Source: Lineus longissimus (Eukaryota; Nemertea; Pilidiophora; Heteronemertea; Lineidae). From it: a DNA stretch of 64,000 nucleotides. The notes beneath the pieces are model-generated. The model saw only the letters and a program-made list of their open reading frames with translations, made no database searches and had not been told where the DNA came from. Of this stretch, positions 24,708 through 37,071 are shown one piece after another. A program made the position numbers and the translations under genes. Where the stretch lies: the NCBI RefSeq assembly GCF_910592395.1, contig NC_088322.1, positions 2,668,001-2,732,000 of the forward strand. The letters are read 5' to 3'. The first letter of the stretch is position 1, and every line of letters begins with the position of its first letter.

Positions 24708-27700
24708 GTTACCTAGCACAAGGAACAGTCTCAAGAGTCACTCTGTGTCACCTAGCACAAGGAACAGTCTCAAGAGTCACTCTGTGTCACCTAGCACAAG
24801 AAACAGTCTCAAGAGTCACTCTGTGTCACCTAGCACAAGAAACAGTCTCAAGAGTCACTCTGTGTCACCTAGCACAAGAAACAGTCTCACTCTGTGTCAC
24901 CTAGCACAAGGAACAGTCTCAAGAGTCACTCTGTGTCACCTAGTACAAGAAACAGTCTCACTCTGTGTCACCTAGCACAAGGAACAGTCTCAAGAGTCAC
25001 TCTGTGTCACCTAGCACAAGGAACAGTCTCACTCTGTGTCACCTAGCACAAGGAACAGTCTCAAGAGTCACTCTGTGTCACCTAGCACAAGGAACAGTCT
25101 CAAGAGTCACTCTGTGTCACCTAGCACAAGAAACAGTCTCAAGAGTCACTCTGTGTCACCTAGCACAAGAAACAGTCTCAAGAGTCACTCTGTGTCACCT
25201 AGCACAAGAAACAGTCTCACTCTGTGTCACCTAGCACAAGGAACAGTCTCAAGAGTCACTCTGTGTCACCTAGTACAAGGAACAGTCTCACTCTGTGTCA
25301 CCTAGCACAAGGAACAGTCTCAAGAGTCACTCTGTGTCACCTAGCACAAGGAACAGTCTCACTCTGTGTCACCTAGCACAAGGAACAGTCTCAAGAGTCA
25401 CTCTGTGTCACCTAGTACAAGGAACAGTCTCACTCTGTGTCACCTAGCACAAGGAACAGTCTCAAGAGTCACTCTGTGTCACCTAGTACAAGAAACAGTC
25501 TCACTCTGTGTCACCTAGCACAAGGAACAGTGTCAAGAGTCACTCTGTGTCACCTAGCACAAGGAACAGTCTCACACTGTGTCACCTAGCACAAGGAACA
25601 GTCTCAAGAGTCACTCTGTGACACCTAGTACAAGGAACAGTCTCACTCTTTGTCACCTAGCACAAGGAACAGTCTCAAGAGTCACTCTGTGTCACCTAGT
25701 ACAAGGAACAATCTCACTCTGTGTCACCTAGCACAAGGAACAGTCTCAAGAGTCACTCTGTGTCACCTAGTACAAGGAACGGTCTCAAGAGTCACTCTGT
25801 GTCACCTAGTACAAGGAACAGTCTCACTCTGTGTCACCTACCACAAGGAACAGTCTCACTCTGTGTCACCTAGCACAAGGAACAGTCTCAAGAGTCACTC
25901 TGTGTCACCTAGCACAAGGAACAGTCTCACTCTGTGTCACCTAGCACAAGGAACAGTCTCAAGAGTCACTCTGTGTCACCTAGCACAAGGAACAGTCTCA
26001 CTCTGTGTCACCTAACACAAGGAACAGTCTCAAGAGTCACTCTGTGTCACCTACTACAAGAAACAGTCTCACTCTGTGTCACCTAGCACAAGGAACAGTC
26101 TCAAGAGTCACTCTGTATCACCTAGCACAAGGAACAGTCTCACTCTGTGTCACTTAGCACAAGGAACAGTCTCAAGAGTCACTCTGTGTCACCTAGCACA
26201 AGGAACAGTCTCACTCTGTGTCACCTAGCACAAGGAACAGTCTCAAGAGTCACTCTGTGTCACCTAGCACAAGGAACAGTCTCACTCTGTGTCACCTAAC
26301 ACAAGGAACAGTCTCAAGAGTCACTCTGTGTCACCTAGTACAAGGAACAGTCTCAAGAGTCACTCTGTGTCACCTAGTACAAGGAATGGTCTCAAGAGTC
26401 ACTCTGTGTCACCTAGCACAAGGAAGAGTCTCAAGAGTCACTCTGTGTCACCTAGCACAAGGAACAGTCTCACTCTGTGTCGCCTAGCACAAGGAAAAGT
26501 CTCAAGAGTCACTCTGTGTCACCAAGTACAAGAAACAGTCTCACTCTGTGTCACCTAGTACAAGAAACAGTCTCAAGAGTCACTCTGTGTCACCTAGTAC
26601 AAGAAACAGTCTCAAGAGTCACTCTGTGTCACCTAGCACAAGAAACTGTCTCAAGAGTCACTCTATGTCACCTAGTACAAGGAATGGTCTCAAGAGTCAC
26701 TCTGTGTCACCTAGTACAAGGAATGGTCTCAAGAGTCACTCTGTGTCACCTAGTACAAGGAATGGTCTCAAGAGTCACTCTGTGTCACCTAGCACAAGAA
26801 ACTGTCTCAAGAGTCACTCTGTGTCACCTAGTACAAGGAATGGTCTCAAGAGTCACTCTGTGTCACCTAGTACAAGGAATGGTCTCAAGAGTCACTCTGT
26901 GTCACCTAGCACAAGAAACTGTATCAAGAGTCAATCTGTGTCACCTAGCACAAGGAACAGTCTCAAGAGTCACTCTGTGTCACCTAGCACAAGAAACTGT
27001 CTCAAGAGTCACTCTGTGTCACCTAGTACAAGGAATGGTCTCAAGAGTCACTCTGTGTCACCTAGTACAAGGAATGGTCTCAAGAGTCACTCTGTGTCAC
27101 CTAGTACAAGGAATGGTCTCAAGAGTCACTCTGTGTCACCCAGCACAAGAAACTGTCTCAAGAGTCACTCTGTGTCACCTAGTACAAGGAATGGTCTCAA
27201 GAGTCACTCTGTGTTACCTAGTTCAAGGAATGGTCTCAAGAGTCACTCTGTGTCACCTAGCACAAGAAACTGTCTCAAGAGTCACTCTGTGTCACCTAGT
27301 ACAAGGAATGGTCTCAAGAGTCACTCTGTGTCACCTAGTACAAGGAACAGTCTCAAGAGTCACTCTGTGACACCTAGTACAAGGAACAGTCTCACTCTGT
27401 GTCACCTAGCACAAGGAACAGTCTCAAGAGTCACTCTGTGTCACCTAGTACAAGGAACAATCTCACTCTGTGTCACCTAGCACAAGAAACAGTCTCAAGA
27501 GTCACTCTGTGTCACCTAGTACAAGGAACAGTCTCAAGAGTCACTCTGTGTCACCTAGTACAAGGAACAGTCTCACTCTGTGTCACCTAGCACAAGGAAC
27601 AGTCTCACTCTGTGTCACCTAGCACAAGGAACAGTCTCAAGAGTCACTCTGTGTCACCTAGCACAAGGAACAGTCTCAAGAGTCACTCTGTGTCACCTAG

Positions 27701-28163
27701 TACAAGAAACAGTCTCACTCTGTGTCACCTAGCACAAGGAACAGTCTCAAGAGTCACTCTGTGTCACCTAGCACAAGGAACAGTCTCACTCTGTGTCACC
27801 AAACACAAGGAACAGTCTCAAGAGTCACTCTGTGTCACCTAGCACAAGGAACAGTCTCACTCTGTGTCACCTAGCACAAGGAACAGTCTCAAGAGTCACT
27901 CTGTGTCACCTAGTACAAGGAATGGTCTCAAGGGTCACTCTGTGTCACCTAGCACAAGGAACAGTCTCAAGAGTCACTCTGTGTCACCTAGCACAAGGAA
28001 CAGTCTCACTCTGTGTCGCCTAGCACAAGGAAAAGTCTCAAGAGTCACTCTATGTCACCTAGTACAAGAAACAGTCTCACTCTGTGTCACCTAGTACAAC
28101 AAACAGTCTCAAGAGTCACTCTGAGTAACCTAGTACAAGAAACAGTCTCAAGAGTCACTCTGT
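24708..28163. repeat. HOR copy, 3,527-bp type (middle domain, copy 2)
   Basis: This is the tandem neighbour of the preceding copy, at +3,488 up to the cassette and +3,527 after it, because the cassette (26,628-27,368, 19 units) has one extra NG unit. GTCGCC units lie at 26,479 and 28,015. Other landmarks are GTTACC with AGTTC near 27,215, the GACACC unit at 27,369 and the CACCAAACAC unit at 27,795. The 330-bp duplication is at 24,708/25,038. At 28,164 the order switches to the type II cassette. Confidence 0.9.
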
Positions 28164-29543
28164 GTCACCTAGCACAAGAAACAGTCTCAAGAGTCACGCT
28201 GTGTCACCTAGTACAAGGAATGGTCTCAAGAGTCACTCTGTGTCACCTAGTACAAGGAATGGTCTCAAGAGTCACTCTGTGTCACCTAGCACAAGAAACT
28301 GTCTCAAGAGTCACTCTGTGTCACCTAGTACAAGGAATGGTCTCAAGAGTCACTCTGTGTCACCTAGTACAAGGAATGGTCTCAAGAGTCACTATGTGTC
28401 ACCTAGCACAAGAAACTGTCTCAAGAGTCACTCTGTGTCACCTAGTACAAGGAATGGTCTCAAGAGTCACTCTGTGTCACCTAGTACAAGGAATGGTCTC
28501 AAGAGTCACTCTGTGTCACCTAGCACAAGAAACTGTATCAAGAGTCAATCTGTGTCACCTAGCACAAGGAACAGTCTCAAGAGTCACTCTGTGTCACCTA
28601 GCACAAGAAACTGTCTCAAGAGTCACTCTGTGTCACCTAGTACAAGGAATGGTCTCAAGAGTCACTCTGTGTCACCTAGTACAAGGAATGGTCTCAAGAG
28701 TCACTCTGTGTCACCTAGCACAAGAAACTGTCTCAAGAGTCACTCTGTGTCACCTAGCACAAGGAACAGTCTCACTCTGTGTCACGTAACACAAGGAACA
28801 GTCTCAAGAGTCACTTTGTGTCACCTAACACAAGGAACAGTCTCACTCTGTGTCACCTAGCACAAGGAACAGTCTCAAGAGTCACTCTGTATCACCTAGC
28901 ACAAGGAACAGTCTCACTCTGTGTCACCTAACACAAGGAACAGTCTCAAGAGTCACTCTGTGTCACCTAGCACAAGGAACAGTCTCACTCTGTGTCACCT
29001 TGCACAAGGAACAGTCTCAAGAGTCACTCTGTGTCACCTAGTACAAGAAACAGTCTCACTCTGTGTCACCTAGTACAAGAAACAGTCTCAAGAGTCACTC
29101 TGTGTCACCAAGCACAAGAAACAGTCTCAAGAGTCACTCTGTGTCACCTAGTACAAGAAACAGTCTCACTCTGTGTCACCTAACACAAGAAACTGTCTCA
29201 AGAGTCACTCTGTGTCACCTAGTACAAGGAACAGTCTCACTCTGTCTCACCTAGCACAAGGAACAGTCTCAAGAGTCCCTCTGTGTCACCTAGTACAAGA
29301 AACAGTCTCACTCTGTGTCACCAAGTACAAGAAACAGTCTCAAGAGTCACTCTGTGTCACCTAGTACAAGAAACAGTCTCAAGAGTCACTCTGTGTCACC
29401 TAGCACAAGAAACAGTCTCAAGAGTCACTCTGTGTCACCTAGCACAAGGAACAGTCTCACTCTGTGTCGCCTAGCACAAGGAAAAGTCTCAAGAGTCACT
29501 CTGAGTAACCTAGTACAAGAAACAGTCTCAAGAGTCACTCTGT
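28164..29543. repeat. Type II HOR, 1,380 bp
   Basis: It opens with a 15-unit NG/NC cassette (28,164-28,748) in the order NS, NG, NG, NC, NG, NG, NC, NG, NG, NC variant, NS, NC, NG, NG, NC. A module follows with CTAACAC units, a CTGTATCACC unit, a CTTGCAC unit near 28,994, CTGTCTCACC near 29,243 and GAGTCCCTC near 29,274. The GTCGCC unit is at 29,466. Private changes include CACGCTG near 28,196 and CACGTAAC near 28,784, both creating CpG. Confidence 0.88.
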
Positions 29544-31051
29544 GTCACCTAGCACAAGAAACAGTCTCAAGAGTCACTCTGTGTCACCTAGTACAAGGAA
29601 CAGTCTCAAGAGTCACTCTGTGTCACCTAGTACAAGGAATGGTCTCAAGAGTCACTCTGTGTCACCTAGCACAAGAAACTGTCTCAAGAGTCACTCTGTG
29701 TCACCTAGTACAAGGAATGGTCTCAAGAGTCACTCTGTGTCACCTAGTACAAGGAATGGTCTCAAGAGTCACTCTGTGTCACCTAGCACAAGAAACTGTC
29801 TCAAGAGTCACTCTGTGTCACCTAGTACAAGGAATGGTCTCAAGAGTCACTCTGTGTCACCTAGTACAAGGAATGGTCTCAAGAGTCACTCTGTGTCACC
29901 TAGCACAAGAAACTGTATCAAGAGTCAATCTGTGTCACCTAGCAATAGGAACAGTCTCAAGAGTCACTCTGTGTCACCTAGCACAAGAAACTGTCTCAAG
30001 AGTCACTCTGTGTCACCTAGTACAAGGAATGGTCTCAAGAGTCACTCTGTGTCACCTAGTACAAGGAATGGTCTCAAGAGTCACTCTGTGTCACCTAGTA
30101 CAAGGAATGGTCTCAAGAGTCACTCTGTGTCACCTAGCACAAGAAACTGTCTCAAGAGTCACTCTGTGTCACCTAGCACAAGGAACAGTCTCACTCTGTG
30201 TCACCTAACACAAGGAACAGTCTTAAGAGTCACTTTGTGTCACCTAACACAAGGAACAGTCTCACTCTGTGTCACCTAGCACAAGGAACAGTCTCAAGAG
30301 TCACTCTGTATCACCTAGCACAAGGAACAGTCTCACTCTGTGTCACCTAACACAAGGAACAGTCTCAAGAGTCACTCTGTGTCACCTAGCACAAGGAACA
30401 GTCTCACTCTGTGTCACCTTGCACAAGGAACAGTCTCAAGAGTCACTCTGTGTCACCTAGTACAAGGAACAATCTCACTCTGTGTCACCTAGCACAAGGA
30501 ACAGTCTCAAGAGTCACTCTGTGTCACCTAGTACAAGGAACGGTCTCAAGAGTCACTCTGTGTCACCTAGTACAAGGAACAGTCTCACTCTGTGTCACCT
30601 ACCACAAGGAACAGTCTCACTCTGTGTCACCTAGCACAAGGAACAGTCTCAAGAGTCACTCTGTGTCACCTAGCACAAGGAACAGTCTCACTCTGTGTCA
30701 CCTAACACAAGGAACAGTCTCAAGAGTCACTCTGTGTCACCTTGCACAAGGAACAGTCTCACTCTGTGTCAACTAACACAAGGAACAGTCTCAAGAGTCA
30801 CTCTGTGTCACCTAGTACAAGGAACGGTCTCAAGAGTCACTCTGTGTCACCTAGTACAAGGAACAGTCTCACTCTGTGTCACCTACCACAAGGAACAGTC
30901 TCACTCTGTGTCACCTAGCACAAGGAACAGTCTCAAGAGTCACTCTGTATCACCTAGCACAAGGAACAGTCTCACTCTGTGTCACCTAACACAAGGAACA
31001 GTCTCAAGAGTCACTCTGTGTCACCTAGCACAAGGAACAGTCTCACTCTGT
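29544..31051. repeat. Type II HOR copy plus 639-bp duplicated module
   Basis: The cassette at 29,544-30,167 has 16 units and includes a private CAATAGG unit near 29,943 that recurs only near 34,470. The module after it (30,271 onward) is at +1,419 from that of the previous copy. A 639-bp segment starting at 30,413 (CTTGCAC unit, AACAATC unit, CTACCAC unit, AACTAAC end) is repeated from 31,052. Bases 29,317 to about 31,050 correspond to 33,844 onward at +4,527. Confidence 0.87.
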
Positions 31052-34000
31052 GTCACCTTGCACAAGGAACAGTCTCAAGAGTCACTCTGTGTCACCTAGT
31101 ACAAGGAACAATCTCACTCTGTGTCACCTAGCACAAGGAACAGTCTCAAGAGTCACTCTGTGTCACCTAGTACAAGGAACGGTCTCAAGAGTCACTCTGT
31201 GTCACCTAGTACAAGGAACAGTCTCACTCTGTGTCACCTACCACAAGGAACAGTCTCACTCTGTGTCACCTAGCACAAGGAACAGTCTCAAGAGTCACTC
31301 TGTGTCACCTAGCACAAGGAACAGTCTCACTCTGTGTCACCTAACACAAGGAACAGTCTCAAGAGTCACTCTGTGTCACCTTGCACAAGGAACAGTCTCA
31401 CTCTGTGTCAACTAACACAAGGAACAGTCTCAAGAGTCACTCTGTGTCACCTACTACAAGAAACAGTCTCACTCTGTGTCACCTAGCACAAGGAACAGTC
31501 TCAAGAGTCACTCTGTATCACCTAGCACAAGGAACAGTCTCACTCTGTGTCACCTAGCACAAGGAACAGTCTCAAGAGTCACTCTGTGTCACCTAGCACA
31601 AGGAACAGTCTCACTCTGTGTCACCTAGCACAAGGAACAGTCTCAAGAGTCACTCTGTGTCACCTAGCACAAGGAACAGTCTCACTCTGTGTCACCTAAC
31701 ACAAGGAACAGTCTCATGAGTCACTCTGTGTCACCTAGTACAAGGAACAGTCTCAAGAGTCACTCTGTGTCACCTAGTACAAGGAATGGTCTCAAGAGTC
31801 ACTCTGTGTCACCTAGCACAAGGAACAGTCTCAAGAGTCACTCTGTGTCACCTAGCACAAGGAACAGTCTCACTCTGTGTCGCCTAGCACAAGGAAAAGT
31901 CTCAAGAGTCACTCTGTGTCACCAAGTACAAGAAACAGTCTCACTCTGTGTCACCTAGTACAAGAAACAGTCTCAAGAGTCACTCTGTGTCACCTAGTAC
32001 AAGAAACAGTCTCAAGAGTCACTCTGTGTCACCTAGCACAAGAAACTGTCTCAAGAGTCACTCTATGTCACCTAGTACAAGGAATGGTCTCAAGAGTCAC
32101 TCTGTGTCACCTAGTACAAGGAATGGTCTCAAGAGTCACTCTGTGTCACCTAGTACAAGGAATGGTCTCAAGAGTCACTCTGTGTCACCTAGCACAAGAA
32201 GCTGTCTCAAGAGTCACTCTGTGTCACCTAGTACAAGGAATGGTCTCAAGAGTCACTCTGTGTCACCTAGTACAAGGAATGGTCTCAAGAGTCACTCTGT
32301 GTCACCTAGCACAAGAAACTGTATCAAGAGTCAATCTGTGTCACCTAGCACAAGGAACAGTCTCAAGAGTCACTCTGTGTCACCTAGCACAAGAAACTGT
32401 CTCAAGAGTCACTCTGTGTCACCTATTACAAGGAATGGTCTCAAGAGTCACTCTGTGTCACCTAGTACAAGGAATGGTCTCAAGAGTCACTCTGTGTCAC
32501 CTAGTACAAGGAATGGTCTCAAGAGTCACTCTGTGTCACCCAGCACAAGAAACTGTCTCAAGAGTCACTCTGTGTCACCTAGTACAAGGAATGGTCTCAA
32601 GAGTCACTCTGTGTTACCTAGTTCAAGGAATGGTCTCAAGAGTCACTCTGTGTCACCTAGCACAAGAAACTGTCTAAAGAGTCACTCTGTGTCACCTAGT
32701 ACAAGGAATGGTCTCAAGAGTCACTCTGTGTCACCTAGTACAAGGAACAGTCTCAAGAATCACTCTGTGACACCTAGTACAAGGAACAGTCTCACTATGT
32801 GTCACCTAGCACAAGGAACAGTCTCAAGAGTCACTCTGTGTCACCTAGTACAAGGAACAATCTCACTCTGTGTCACCTAGCACAAGAAACAGTCTCAAGA
32901 GTCACTCTGTGTCACCTAGTACAAGGAACAGTCTCAAGAGTCACTCTGTGTCACCTAGCACAAGAAACTGTCTCAAGAGTCACTCTGTGTCACCTAGTAC
33001 AAGGAATGGTCTCAAGAGTCACTCTGTGTCACCTAGTACAAGGAATGGTCTCAAGAGTCACTCTGTGTCACCTAGTACAAGGAATGGTCTCAAGAGTCAC
33101 TCTGTGTCACCCAGCACAAGAAACTGTCTCAAGAGTCACTCTGTGTCACCTAGTACAAGGAATGGTCTCAAGAGTCACTCTGTGTCACCTAGTACAAGGA
33201 ACAGTCTCACTCTGTGTCACCTAGCACAAGGAACAGTCTCAAGAGTCACCCTGTGTCACCTAGTACAAGAAACAGTCTCACTCTGTGTCACCAAGTACAA
33301 GAAACAGTCTCAAGAGTCACTCTGTGTCACCTAGTACAAGAAACAGTCTCAAGAGTCACTCTGTGTCACCTAGCACAAGAAACAGTCTCAAGAGTCACTC
33401 TGTGTCACCTAGTACAAGGAATGGTCTCAAGAGTCACTCTGTGTCACCTAGTACAAGGAATGGTCTCAAGAGTCACTCTGTGTCACCCAGCACAAGAAAC
33501 TGTCTCAAGAGTCACTCTGTGTCACCTAGTACAAGGAATGGTCTCAAGAGTCACTCTGTGTCACCTAGTACAAGGAACAGTCTCACTCTGTGTCACCTAG
33601 CACAAGGAACAGTCTCAAGAGTCACCCTGTGTCACCTAGTACAAGGAACAGTCTCACTCTGTGTCACCTAGCACAATAAACAGTCTCAAGAGTCACTCTG
33701 TGTCACCTAGTACAAGGAACAGTCTCAAGAGTCACTCTGTGTCACCTAGTACAAGGAACAGTCTCACTCTGTGTCACCTAGCACAAGGAACAGTCTCAAG
33801 AGTCACCCTGTGTCACCTAGTACAAGAAACAGTCTCACTCTGTGTCACCAAGTACAAGAAACAGTCTCAAGAGTCACTCTGTGTCACCTAGTACAAGAAA
33901 CAGTCTCAAGAGTCACTCTGTGTCACCTAGCACAAGAAACAGTCTCAAGAGTCACTCTGTGTCACCTAGCACAAGGAACAGTCTCACTCTGTGTCGCCTA

Positions 34001-34939
34001 GCACAAGGAAAAGTCTCAAGAGTCACTCTGAGTAACCTAGTACAAGAAACAGTCTCAAGAGTCACTCTGTGTCACCTAGCACAAGAAACAGTCTCAAGAG
34101 TCACTCTGTGTCACCTAGTACAAGGAATGGTCTCAAGAGTCACTCTGTGTCACCTAGTACAAGGAATGGTCTCAAGAGTCACTCTGTGTCACCTAGCACA
34201 AGAAACTGTCTCAAGAGTCACTCTGTGTCACCTAGTACAAGGAATGGTCTCAAGAGTCACTCTGTGTCACCTAGTACAAGGAACGGTCTCAAGAGTCACT
34301 CTGTGTCACCTAGCACAAGAAACTGTCTCAAGAGTCACTCTGTGTCACCTAGTACAAGGAATGGTCTCAAGAGTCACTCTGTGTCACCTAGTACAAGGAA
34401 TGGTCTCAAGAGTCACTCTGTGTCACCTAGCACAAGAAACTGTATCAAGAGTCAATCTGTGTCACCTAGCAATAGGAACAGTCTCAAGAGTCACTCTGTG
34501 TCACCTAGCACAAGAAACTGTCTCAAGAGTCACTCTGTGTCACCTAGTACAAGGAATGGTCTCAAGAGTCACTCTGTGTCACCTAGTACAAGGAATGGTC
34601 TCAAGAGTCACTCTGTGTCACCTAGTACAAGGAATGGTCTCAAGAGTCACTCTGTGTCACCTAGCACAAGAAACTGTCTCAAGAGTCACTCTGTGTCACC
34701 TAGCACAAGGAACAGTCTCACTCTGTGTCACCTAACACAAGGAACAGTCTTAAGAGTCACTTTGTGTCACCTAACACAAGGAACAGTCTCACTCTGTGTC
34801 ACCTAGCACAAGGAACAGTCTCAAGAGTCACTCTGTATCACCTAGCACAAGGAACAGTCTCACTCTGTGTCACCTAACACAAGGAACAGTCTCAAGAGTC
34901 ACTCTGTGTCACCTAGCACAAGGAACAGTCTCACTCTGT
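31052..34939. repeat. HOR copy, 3,888 bp (copy 1)
   Basis: It begins at a CTTGCAC unit. The GTCGCC units are at 31,879 and 33,993. It holds four cassettes: 32,028-32,768 (19 units), 32,950-33,183 (6 units), 33,404-33,559 (4 units) and 34,071-34,694 (16 units). The shorter cassettes look like trimmed copies of the 3' half of the long one, each including the CCCAGC unit. A CACAATAAAC unit lies at 33,663, the only one in the middle domain with the west-type context. GTCTCATGAGTC near 31,715 and AAGAATCAC near 32,756 are shared with copy 2. Confidence 0.9.
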
Positions 34940-37071
34940 GTCACCTTGCACAAGGAACAGTCTCAAGAGTCACTCTGTGTCACCTAGTACAAGGAACAAT
35001 CTCACTCTGTGTCACCTAGCACAAGGAACAGTCTCAAGAGTCACTCTGTGTCACCTAGTACAAGGAACGGTCTCAAGAGTCACTCTGTGTCACCTAGTAC
35101 AAGGAACAGTCTCACTCTGTGTCACCTACCACAAGGAACAGTCTCACTCTGTGTCACCTAGCACAAGGAACAGTCTCAAGAGTCACTCTGTGTCACCTAG
35201 CACAAGGAACAGTCTCACTCTGTGTCACCTAACACAAGGAACAGTCTCAAGAGTCACTCTGTGTCACCTTGCACAAGGAACAGTCTCACATTGTGTCAAC
35301 TAACACAAGGAACAGTCTCAAGAGTCACTCTGTGTCACCTACTACAAGAAACAGTCTCACTCTGTGTCACCTAGCACAAGGAACAGTCTCAAGAGTCACT
35401 CTGTATCACCTAGCACAAGGAACAGTCTCACTCTGTGTCACCTAGCACAAGGAACAGTCTCAAGAGTCACTCTGTGTCACCTAGCACAAGGAACAGTCTC
35501 ACTCTGTGTCACCTAGCACAAGGAACAGTCTCAAGAGTCACTCTGTGTCACCTAGCACAAGGAACAGTCTCACTCTGTGTCACCTAACACAAGGAACAGT
35601 CTCATGAGTCACTCTGTGTCACCTAGTACAAGGAACAGTCTCAAGAGTCACTCTGTGTCACCTAGTACAAGGAATGGTCTCAAGAGTCACTCTGTGTCAC
35701 CTAGCACAAGGAACAGTCTCAAGAGTCACTCTGTGTCACCTAGCACAAGGAACAGTCTCACTCTGTGTCGCCTAGCACAAGGAAAAGTCTCAAGAGTCAC
35801 TCTGTGTCACCAAGTACAAGAAACAGTCTCACTCTGTGTCACCTAGTACAAGAAACAGTCTCAAGAGTCACTCTGTGTCACCTAGTACAAGAAACAGTCT
35901 CAAGAGTCACTCTGTGTCACCTAGCACAAGAAACTGTCTCAAGAGTCACTCTATGTCACCTAGTACAAGGAATGGTCTCAAGAGTCACTCTGTGTCACCT
36001 AGTACAAGGAATGGTCTCAAGAGTCACTCTGTGTCACCTAGTACAAGGGATGGTCTCAAGAGTCACTCTGTGTCACCTAGCACAAGAAGCTGTCTCAAGA
36101 GTCACTCTGTGTCACCTAGTACAAGGAATGGTCTCAAGAGTCACTCTGTGTCACCTAGTACAAGGAATGGTCTCAAGAGTCACTCTGTGTCACCTAGCAC
36201 AAGAAACTGTATCAAGAGTCAATCTGTGTCACCTAGCACAAGGAACAGTCTCAAGAGTCACTCTGTGTCACCTAGCACAAGAAACTGTCTCAAGAGTCAC
36301 TCTGTGTCACCTAGTACAAGGAATGGTCTCAAGAGTCACTCTGTGTCACCTAGTACAAGGAATGGTCTCAAGAGTCACTCTGTGTCACCTAGTACAAGGA
36401 ATGGTCTCAAGAGTCACTCTGTGTCACCCAGCACAAGAAACTGTCTCAAGAGTCACTCTGTGTCACCTAGTACAAGGAATGGTCTCAAGAGTCACTCTGT
36501 GTTACCTAGTTCAAGGAATGGTCTCAAGAGTCACTCTGTGTCACCTAGCACAAGAAACTGTCTAAAGAGTCACTCTGTGTCACCTAGTACAAGGAATGGT
36601 CTCAAGAGTCACTCTGTGTCACCTAGTACAAGGAACAGTCTCAAGAATCACTCTGTGACACCTAGTACAAGGAACAGTCTCACTATGTGTCACCTAGCAC
36701 AAGGAACAGTCTCAAGAGTCACTCTGTGTCACCTAGTACAAGGAACAATCTCACTCTGTGTCACCTAGCACAAGAAACAGTCTCAAGAGTCACTCTGTGT
36801 CACCTAGTACAAGGAACAGTCTCAAGAGTCACTCTGTGTCACCTAGCACAAGAAACTGTCTCAAGAGTCACTCTGTGTCACCTAGTACAAGGAATGGTCT
36901 CAAGAGTCACTCTGTGTCACCTAGTACAAGGAATGGTCTCAAGAGTCACTCTGTGTCACCTAGTACAAGGAATGGTCTCAAGAGTCACTCTGTGTCACCC
37001 AGCACAAGAAACTGTCTCAAGAGTCACTCTGTGTCACCTAGTACAAGGAATGGTCTCAAGAGTCACTCTGT
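34940..37071. repeat. HOR copy, 3,888-bp type (copy 2, partial)
   Basis: The copy matches the preceding one at +3,888, including GTCTCATGAGTC near 35,603, AAGAAGCTG near 36,086 and AAGAATCAC near 36,644. GTCGCC is at 35,767. The first cassette is 35,916-36,656. Homology ends inside the second cassette near 37,071, where this copy continues with the AGTTC unit while copy 1 ends its cassette. Private changes include CACATTGTG near 35,288 and AAGGGATGG near 36,047. Confidence 0.9.

Noticed and set aside
31717-31723. AP-1-like site TGAGTCA (also 35,605-35,611)
   Set aside because: It is created by one base change (AAGAGTCA to ATGAGTCA) and copied once by the 3,888-bp duplication. It occurs only there, so it is useful as a lineage mark but not supported as regulatory.
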